Shown piece after piece: positions 55,925 through 64,000 of a stretch of 64,000 bases of DNA. The stretch lies in contig JAGTJM010000026.1 of NCBI GenBank assembly GCA_020747015.1, forward strand, positions 372,001 to 436,000. Reading direction: 5' to 3'. The position numbers were made by a program, and so were the translations under genes. Below the pieces are notes generated by a model that saw only the letters and a program-made list of their open reading frames with translations, ran no database searches and was not told the DNA's origin. This stretch comes from Pyrenochaeta sp. MPI-SDFR-AT-0127 (lineage: Eukaryota > Ascomycota > Dothideomycetes > Pleosporales > Cucurbitariaceae). How positions within the stretch are numbered: position 1 is the stretch's first letter; each line of letters opens with the position of its first letter.

Positions 55925-56485
55925 GAGTACAATGTGTGAGTAGATCGTGGCATGGGCGGTCGATCGGAGGAAATGTAGGCAGCGGTGGACAGCCACGAGG
56001 ATGAGGCTGACGTTCCGCGATCTATGAATGTCAGTAATTGTATTCTTGACGTCGACAAGCGGTTATAGGTAGCATACCAACGGATTATAACAGTAATACT
56101 AGCTCGCGTGTGCCATTACTTGAATCTGTAGCACGATCACAACTGTGGAAGTGAGGAGGGGTAGAACATCAGGCCGAAGGCTGAGTTGGCGAAGGACCTC
56201 GCAATGGGGGCTTATGGCGCATGTCGTTGGCTGCGGCATTGCATCGCTTGATTGGAGCATCAAAAGTGCAGCTTCGCGGGGTAGCCGCGCAATTTCATAT
56301 CTTTGATACGAGGAGTGCTGATGTTAAAAAGTCTTTCAAAATTACTTATATTGTCACGGTAATGTGAAAGGCAAAACGCATTGTGGTGGGGTAAATGTGC
56401 CAATGTTGATATGAAGGTTGACTAGGTAGTTGCTCTTGCCTTTCTCTCCCATCACGGCTTACATTGACATCTACCAAGCGTTCAA
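55925..56485. other. Intergenic upstream of the kinase, downstream of DBP9
   Basis: The kinase frame stays open to about 56020 (RNVSLILVAVHRCLHF...), so a 5' exon may lie here, but no ATG joins in phase in the options I tried. The rest is the 3' side of DBP9. Confidence 0.4.
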
Positions 56486-58331
56486 CTACTTTTTGCCCTT
56501 TCCCCTCGCGTTAAACGTCTTTAATGGATCAACTTTTCCATTCCTCCCTCGAACAACCTTCCTTCCTCTGCCTTTGACGAACTTCCTCCTATCCGGCTTC
56601 GGCATATTTAGCCCGACGAAGCCAACATCCTCCGGCTTTCTGCCACCAGGAAGTAGATAGTCTGGTACATGCTTGAGATGTGGTTGTATACGTGCGGGAT
56701 GGTTGAGGGTTTGATCGTGTCGGAGGTGGGCGAGGGCTTCGGGATTCTCTTCGAACTGTAAAGGTGTCAGTGGGTGGGAAGACAATGGGTAATGGGAAAC
56801 ATACATAGCGCGATAGCTTCTGTGATTTGGAGAGTTCCAGTCGAATCTCCTTTATACGTGCTTCTCGAATAGCGATCCGTGTCACTGAGCGCAATGCATC
56901 TCCGAAACGGTACCTGAAAGGCTCCAAGCGCTTCATGTCGAAATTGTAGTTTTCAAGCTTCTGCCCCTCTTCCTGGTGCTTCTCAACCTTCTTCAAGATC
57001 TCTTCATCGTTCTCGCAAGCGGCAAATGTGGTCGACTTGTGCTTTCGGTATTTATCTTTCGGTATGATGAATGAAATGGCAGTCCCAGACTTGCCTGCGC
57101 GCGCGGTCCTGCCGATGCGGTGGAAGTAGGACTTGTACGTGGCGGGAAAGTCGAAGTTGAGGACGCATGATACATTGAGAAAGTCAATGCCACGGGACAC
57201 TCCAGAGTCAGTCTTAGCCTCCTTATCTGTCTTTGACTTCTTTTTTGGCCGTGATTTACCCTCCTCTTTGTCTTGAGAGCCCAGAATTTCAGTCTCATCC
57301 GAGGCAATGAGGATGTTGTAGATGTTTTTGTTAAATTCCTCGACAATATGTAGGCGGGATGCTAGTGGCAGCTCCGAATTGAGCACGCACGACTTGATGC
57401 CAAACTGCTCGAGGAACAGCTTGACGCGGTACGAGCGGTCGGTGTCACCTACAAACACGATCGATTTGCCCTTGATCAGCTGGAGCTTGAACATGGCGTA
57501 TATCAGGAGAAACTTCTCCTCTTCAGCGCACTTGATGACGTATTGTTTCACCTTCTGCGCATTCTTGTCCAAATCGTCAAGCTTCAGGACGACCGGGTTG
57601 GTGCAGAGGAGGCTACCGAGCGACTCGACTTCGGTATTGAGGGTGGCGGACATGAGAAATATCTGCACGCCCTTGGGTATATTCTGCGCAATCTGGTCGA
57701 GATCCTCCTTGAATCCGTAGCCTAGGACTAGGTCGCCCTCGTCCACCACCAGATGGGCCAGATCCTCCACTGCCAGAGCGCCATTGTTGATGTTCGCACT
57801 CGCCCGCGCAGGCGTCGCGATTACGATGTCGGGCTTATCTGCCAGCTTCGCCTTGGTCACCACCTCTGACTCCTTGCCTGCGATGTTCTGTATGCGAATG
57901 TCCTGCCCGCAGTGTGCTGAGAGCGCTTTCGCTACCTTTGTGATTTGCAGAGCCAGCTCTTTGGTAGGTACAAGAACAAGCGATGTCTTTCCTTTCCGGC
58001 GCAGGGTATTATGTAGAAGAGGGAGAAGGTAAGCAGCCGTCTTGCCTGTGCCAGTGCCACTGCGGGCAAGGATGTCGCGGCCTTGAAGTGCCAAAGGTAT
58101 GGCGTGGGATTGAACAGCCGTCGGTGAGCTCCATTTTTGATCCCTTATCCCTCTCAGCAACCGTGGTTCAAGTTCAAACTCGGAAAACGAAGCCGCGATC
58201 TCTGTTGCTGCCGCTTTCGAGGACTTTGGCGGGCTGGTGGGCACTGTCTGAGATGCGTCGCTCGCTCGGCGCTTCGACGGTGGTGAGGATTCCTCTTCGG
58301 GGACATCGTGCTCGTTTAGTTTTCGCTTCAT
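56486..58331 (-). CDS. DBP9: ATP-dependent RNA helicase DBP9 (DDX56-like), 598 aa
   Basis: Two exons, 56805-58331 and 56486-56755, with a 49-nt intron (GTATGT...CTGAC...ACAG). The start at MKRKLNEHDVP matches the usual Dbp9 N-terminus; an upstream in-frame ATG at 58412 is less likely. Motifs: TAVQSHAIP (Q motif), GTGTGKT (92-98), PTKELALQ, ATPAR, motif II as DEGD (197-200), SAT (228-230), the charged insertion rich in Lys (about 355-375) typical of Dbp9, SRGIDF, and HRIGRTAR (404-411). The C-terminus KHVPDYLLP and the basic tail are also typical. Dbp9 is a nucleolar helicase needed for 27S pre-rRNA processing and 60S subunit assembly. The Ala-to-Gly change in motif II is odd. It is a conserved housekeeping gene beside the accessory array. 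Confidence 0.93.
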
Positions 58332-60224
58332 GATTAGTTCTGAGCAATTCAATCTGGGAATTACGACAGTCGAAGGTTCGTAGTCTGTTCGGCCTGGCTC
58401 TGCAGACTTCATTAGCTCTTAACTGGGTAACTTTTTCTTTGAGCGCTAAACTTAAAGGGGCTTGGCGCCCCCGCTCCGGAGAAACATGACCACCGAGGCC
58501 TTGTCGCCTCAGGCATCATCGTCCTTCCACAGCCAATCAAGCACTCGTCATGTCAATGGGCCTTGCCAAACGGCAAACCCGAAGTATAGAGCGTTAGATT
58601 CCAGCACACTCGCTACCCACACTCATTCATTCGGAGTCTTGGCCAGGCGAACTGCTCGCTTCCTAATCACTCGAAACCTCACAGCTTCCCTTCTGTCACC
58701 ATGATCAACATATGCTATTGTCGCTCACTTGCATACAACTCAGACATTCTTGGCTTTTTGGACGCCCGGCGGCCCTGACTCTCTATCAGCCACTCGCCAC
58801 CATCGCATCTGTAATGCATTTACTTATCCTCAATCCTGCTCCTGCCCCGTTTCAAGTCTTCTGACAGTTTGCATTCACATGCAAGGTTACTCGCTCGGAG
58901 ACGCATCGGCGACTCATGACATGTGCTCGCTATTCACCACCGCGTCTTTTTGGTACGTTGAGATCACCACCTCGATGCGGGAAGAGGGTCTAGGTGCACG
59001 TGCCAGGAAATCAAGATGGAGGTGTTACCAATGAAGCGAATTTGAGAGGATATCATGAGACCAAAATTCTCGCCACGCATTCATAATCTCTCTACCTGAA
59101 TCTTGGATACGATTGGCAGATCAAGAATCGCCATACTAAAACTCAAAATCGCACACAAGGCTATGGGCGACTCCAACTTCTTTGGAGGACGGCTCAGTGC
59201 AATTGCCCTGGTTGAGAATGAGATGTCCCACCATGCGAAGCCCAATTGGCATCCAACTCCAGAAAACCGAACAGCTACGCATGGGCATCTCTGCGATTCA
59301 CTTTCAATCTCCCAGCATACACAACAGCACAAAGAGGCCAGGATTGTTGGGAAATTTTATTACTCGGCTGCTCATCTGACGCCACAGCTCGTATAAGGTC
59401 TCTTTTGCTCGACTTTCTTGCTCGTCGTAGTTAATTGTTGAAAGAGTGACTTGTGCGGCCCATCATGCTCGCACCTGATGCATCGGCATGGATAACCATG
59501 CAACAGAATGATCAAGTAACGGCAGTGATGGTGATAATTCTTGAGCCATGGAAATGCTGTTTGGACGGGCCGAGATGGTACCAACTTGGATGGTACTTAA
59601 GCGGGGTACCCCTGGCACTTTTGGCGTAAGAACATTTGTTCGACTGGATAAACTTACCTTGGGTCAAAAAACACCAGACTTCGTCACCTCTCTCAAAACA
59701 CAGAGATGACTAGCTGGGGCCCTTTCTTCGCTGTCGTAACGGCCTCTCTCTTTGGGCTCGTAGCTAATAATAGCTCAATCGATGGCGCGATGGCTTATAC
59801 AACCTGATGCCCTACATGGTCTAGCTCTAAGGACTCATTGCTGTTGAAGTCATTGACAACTAAGCTCCCAAGGTTCTCGAGGTTTCTTATTTGCCAACGC
59901 CAGCCTGGTCTAGACGTTCAACAAGAGTTTGAAGTGGAAACAAGCTGATCGATCCAACAAAAGTGCTACGACAACTACGGTTCTCTCCTGATGACCTCTC
60001 CTTGTTCGCCATAGAAATCCAATCAAAGAAATTACTCTGCTACTTTACAAGCTGCCGTGATTAGCCTACCATCTGGACTGATTTCATAGGCAGCCGGAGC
60101 AATGTCCTTACTGTTGCCGATTCTCGGAACTCAGAGCCCTTGAAATAGATCGAAATCCCCTCTTTGGGGGCCTTCCATTCATTTCTAATTCCAAATTTGC
60201 GAAAACACCACGCCTGCCACCAGC
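58332..60224. other. Upstream region of DBP9 and of the Ser-rich gene; possible leader exon at 59706
   Basis: Mostly without a supported gene. At 59706 an ATG opens MTSWGPFFAVVTASLFGLVA, which looks like a secretion signal and could be the first exon of the Ser-rich PAN-domain gene that begins in frame at 60225. The stretch between has stops in all frames I checked, so several introns, or decay, would be required. Confidence 0.35.
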
Positions 60225-63200
60225 ATGTCTGGGTGCTCGCTTGTTGCCAATGACCTTGCCTCCCTAGTTGGGGGTCAGGTTCCAAGCTTCAGCTATGACC
60301 ATGCAAAGTATTCAAGCAATTCTGATTATTTCGGTATTCAGATAACTTATCTATCTGGGACTTCTACTTGCTATACGGACAAGCCTACTTTCACACCCAT
60401 CATTCAAAACCATGGTGCTGGCTACAAAAAAACCTGCTCATTTGTTTATGAAGGAGATCCTGTTACGTATACCGGCATTCACTGCGACAAAGCTCTTCTT
60501 TCGGATTTCCCAAACACTGGTCAGCTCACCATCACGGTTGCGAATGCCTCTCCAAGCGATTCGCCACCCGAACCTTTCATTGCAGCATTTGGGCCCTATC
60601 CTACCCCAGTGACGACCATTACAACTACTACGATTACTACCACTTCTACCGATACGGTTACGGCCCCCACTCCGCCTTCTAAGATAATAACGACTACCTC
60701 AACTACTTCCACGATTATCAAGCTTACGACCGTTACGGCCACGTATTCCGTTTTCCAGCCCAGTCTTGTCAATGAAGGCCCTTGCCCCCCGCCTAGGTCT
60801 ATTGGATCCTCCAAACCTTTATTGTTGCCCCGTATGAACCAAGAATTTGCAGCCGTTTCATCGTCAAGCAGCTCCTCTCAGTCTTCAAGGTCTAGCTCAA
60901 TGAGATCGAGATCATCGTCAAGGTCTTCTAGCTCAGCTACACAATCATCTTCAAGAAGCTCATCCCGCTCCTCTAGTAGCGCTAGATCATCGTCGTCGTC
61001 GCGCTCGTCCTCTAGGCCTGCTTCTTCCTCATCTTCACGAAGCTCATCTCGATCTTCAAGCTCTAGTTCAAGAGCAACACCGACGTCGACAAGATCCTCA
61101 AGTACTCGCTCATCGTCAAGAAGCTCGTCTCGATCTTCGAGTAGCACTAGATCTTCTTCCTCACGTTCGTCTTCCAGCTCCGCTACTCGCTCATCTTCAA
61201 GAAGCTCTTCTCGATCTTCAAGCTCTAGTTCGAGAGCAACACCGACGTCGACAAGATCTTCTAGCTCAGCAACTCGGTCATCGTCGAGGAGTTCTACCCG
61301 ATCTTCTAGCGCGACTAGGTCTTCTTCACGTTCCTCTTCAAGGAGCTCATCTCGAACCTCTAGCACAAGAGCCACACCGACATCGACAAGATCCTCTAGC
61401 TCATCTATCCGGTCGTCTTCGAAAAGTTCTTCACGATCTTCCAGCACGGCTCGGTCTTCATCACGGTCTTCTTCAAGAAGCTCGTCTCGAACCTCTAGCT
61501 CAAGGATTACGCCGACATCGACGAGATCCTCTAGCTCGGCAACTCGCACTTCTTCAAGGAGCTCTACCCGATCATCTAGTTCAGGTACTCGATCATCTTC
61601 AAGGAGTTCCTCACGGTCTTCTAGCACAGCGCGATCCTCTTCATCACGTTCATCCTCGAGAAGCTCCTCTCGGACATCCAGCACGAGAACCACACCAACA
61701 TTGACAAGATCCTCTAGTTCAGCAACCCGGTCATCTTCAAGGAGCACTTCTCGATCTTCTTCTTCACGCTCGTCTTCTCGAACCTCCTCTCGAACCTCCA
61801 GCACAAAAGCAACGCCAACATCGACAAGATCCTCTAGCTCGGCGACCCGATCGTCTTCGAGAAGTTCAACCAGATCGTCTTCTCGCTCATTGTCAAAGAG
61901 CTCCTCGCGAACCTCTAGTACAAGAGCTACGCCTACGTCGACAAAGTCCTCGAGTTCAGCCACCCGCTCTCCATCGAGGAGCTCTTCTCGATCTTCTAGC
62001 ACAGTTCGATCTTCATCACGTTCATCTTCCAGGAGCTCCTCTCGAACTACAAGCTCAAGGGCAACGCCAACATCGACAAGGTCCTCTAGCTCAGCTACCC
62101 GCCCAACTTCAAAAAGTTCGACACGCTCGTCATCCAGGTCTACATCTAGCTCTTCGTCCAGAAGCTCGTCCCGGTCTTCAACTTCTAGCTCAAGGATCAC
62201 ACCAACGTCTTCAAGGTCCTCGTCAAGTCGCTCGTCTTCGAAAAGTTCTTCTCGACCCTCCAGCACAATTCGATCTACTTCATCGTCGCGTTCATCTTCA
62301 AGAAGTTCATCCCGATCTTCTAGCTCGAAGGCAACGCGGACATCGTCGAGATCTTCTAGCACTAGATCAACACCCTCATCTTCCAAATATTCCTCCTCAA
62401 CGAGGACGCGGCAAAATTCTGCTACTCCCACAAAACCTCCGAAACCAGTCCCCACGGTCGCCTGCCCTGAGTCAAATGGCCGTATCATTCAAACAAGAGC
62501 AGGTAAATTCAAAGTTGAGTGCGGAATTGATCGGACCGATCATGACATCCCCGGTGCTCCAACATATCCGGGTTCATTTGAGGGATGCTTGAAAGTATGC
62601 GCTGCTCGAAAGAGTTGCGTTGACGTCTCATACATTCCAAATGGACCTTGTTATTTGAAGAATGGTGTTGGCTTCCCTAACAAAAGTAGCTATATAATCG
62701 GTGGACGGCTACTTACAGGCCAACAAGTACCGGATGCCCCAGGGCCTCAGGTTCCTGATAGTCCAGGTCCTAAAGTCAGCTGTCCGAACAATAATGGCAA
62801 AACTTACACTACTGGATGTGGTGCGAAATACGCAATTGAATGTGGCTTGGACCGTTATGGACACGACAGTACGTATACTTGTAATTCCATCAATTCTATG
62901 CTAAAAGTGATTGCAGTTTACAACGGCCTTGCGTACACAAGCTCATTGAATGACTGCATCAAGGCTTGCGACAATACCCCTGGATGTGTTCAAGTGTCTT
63001 ATAATCCAGGGGCACCTGGGCCATGCTACTTGAAGGACTTTAGTGGCACCAGCACTAAGAACGACCGCATTTGGGGTGCTCGCAAAATCTCCAAGTGCAC
63101 TCGCTCACCAAAATTGAAACTCCATCGCAAGCGTGTCGCACCGCCCGTAAAGATGATTGCGAAGCGTGACCCAGTCGCTCGTGGCCCTGATTGGACATTT

Positions 63201-63456
63201 ACATCAACAACGACAACATCTACAAGCACGAGCACATCTACTATAACTTCCCATAGGTATGTGGTCCCTTTTTACATGATGGATCTATACCTACTGATAA
63301 CCTGACAGTACCACTACCCCTGCCAAATCCGGTACATCGACCGCGACAGAGTATATAGAACACTCCACTACGGTCACTATCACGACAGGAGTTCCAGATA
63401 TTCATTATACGAAGATATACATCTCGTTATGCGCAAAAGCAAGTCCTGCGCCATAA
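60225..63456 (+). CDS. Ser-rich, probably cell-surface or secreted protein with two PAN/Apple-like domains
   Basis: Exons 60225-62868, 62917-63256 and 63309-63456 give 1,043 residues in frame; the true 5' end may lie upstream. The first about 130 residues have a few Cys. A Thr/Pro-rich linker follows, then about 520 residues made almost only of Ser, Arg, Thr and Ala (RSSSRSSSRTSS, TPTSTRSSSSATRSS). Two related Cys-rich modules come next: CPESNGRIIQ...FKVECGIDR...CLKVCAARKSCVDVSY...CYLKNG, and CPNNNGKTY...YAIECGLDR...CIKACDNTPGCVQVSY...CYLKDF. These fit fungal PAN/Apple domains, which bind protein or carbohydrate. The 48-nt intron at 62869-62916 is a multiple of three, but removing it restores the alignment of the two modules. 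The C-terminus is Thr/Ser-rich without a clear GPI signal. Function unknown; adhesion is a guess. Confidence 0.72.
60860..62400 (+). repeat. Degenerate Ser/Arg-rich coding repeats
   Basis: Nine copies of a TPTSTRSSS-like segment are spaced about 120-180 nt apart between SRSSSRSS runs. Serine is encoded by mixed TCN and AGY codons, so the DNA is less repetitive than the protein. The composition also leaves the opposite strand open for 536 codons. Confidence 0.9.
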
Positions 63457-64000
63457 CCTCGATTTACAGGCCCTGGTTTGCACAATCGAACGTTTGCGAG
63501 TGTGTCACTCGAAGTATTCTATGTTTGGACTGTCTGTGTGTCGCTGGACATGCCATATGCAGATTGTACAGCTAGCCACTCCATACTGCAAACGCGTTTG
63601 TCTATTGTGTATATCATATGTTTGATACACTTGACCTGATTCGGTTTCAGGCACAAGTCAATTCGCCATTGTTTGGAGGGAGGATCTGCATGCAATAGTA
63701 TCGCCTTAGCAACTATATGAGTTACTTCATTCTTGATATGGTATGATGCGATTGTGTTATGATCAGTAGGTGAGGACTTCGTCTTTCCAGTAGTGGGAAG
63801 AATGTAGTTTCACGTAAGCGGCTTGCACACGACTAGATTTGAAAGAGTGCTACAACAGTATGGTATTATAAAACCCTAGCCTCACAGGTGATAATTCAGA
63901 TACTTATGAGTGAAGGCACTGATGCCTTATACCCCACATACTATGCAGTAATAACCCCGCATCGCCTGTCTATGCACTGTATCTCGGACACTTGCTAATC
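63457..64000. other. Downstream region, no gene supported
   Basis: This is the 3' side of the Ser-rich gene up to the window edge. No frame or element is recognised. Confidence 0.5.

Noticed and set aside
58462..59584. Several 60-100 codon frames upstream of DBP9
   Set aside because: Short, overlapping on both strands and without motifs. Treated as intergenic.
60878..62488. 536-codon open frame on the minus strand
   Set aside because: It is the shadow of the Ser/Arg repeat: TCN, AGN and CGN codons read backwards rarely give stops. The product is a Glu/Asp/Leu run with no domain.
1..64000. Transposons, CRISPR arrays, rRNA genes
   Set aside because: No transposase, reverse transcriptase, long terminal repeat, direct-repeat array or rRNA-like stretch was seen. 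CRISPR is not expected in a fungal nucleus.

Overview
The window is nuclear DNA of a filamentous ascomycete (Pezizomycotina). Short introns of about 45-120 nt with GT(A/G)NGT donors, CTNA(A/C) branch sites and AG acceptors run through most genes. A conserved DBP9-type RNA helicase, a GH64 beta-1,3-glucanase, a fungal NLR-like NACHT-ankyrin gene and several DUF6590 proteins are all typical of that group. Genus and species cannot be read from the sequence.

Layout. 0-5.4 kb: the 5' part of an alpha/beta-hydrolase-NACHT-ankyrin gene (minus), running off the left edge. 5.8-6.9 kb: a DUF6601-like membrane protein. 8.1-9.4 kb: a GH64 glucanase without a signal peptide. 12.2-14.1 kb: two adjacent, distantly similar unknown genes. 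17.5-54.5 kb: the accessory core described next. 53.6-55.9 kb: a protein kinase that appears to be spliced to a DUF6590 domain. 56.5-58.3 kb: DBP9. 60.2-63.5 kb: a very Ser-rich protein with two PAN/Apple domains.

The core is an array of two-gene modules. Each pairs (i) a multi-exon protein with an N-terminal aromatic W-x-W...RYY motif and a C-terminal DUF6590-like domain with (ii) a nearly intronless, Pro-rich coiled-coil protein that has its own conserved C-terminal block (R-I/V-x2-W-L/I-L...S...E...W...V...W). Five pairs are head-to-head across about 0.48-0.75 kb: 20.0-23.9, 27.2-30.7, 35.3-39.2, 42.7-47.4 and 48.5-51.9 kb. One DUF6590 gene (17.6-19.2 kb) has no partner. One DUF6590 domain (34.2-35.2 kb) lies just behind a coiled-coil gene and can be spliced onto it in frame. 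One (53.6-54.4 kb) can be spliced in frame onto the kinase. A decayed copy seems to lie at 52.7-53.3 kb. I rebuilt exon-intron structures by hand. Reading frames close through every DUF6590 model, and small phase-matched exons of 41 or 53 nt recur, which supports the models.

The paired, diverged copies plus the apparent fusions suggest that the two protein families act together. The function of the module is unknown, and nothing here shows it directly. Intergenic stretches of about 3.3-3.5 kb separate several modules and hold no gene I can support. I found no tRNA, rRNA, CRISPR array or intact transposon.
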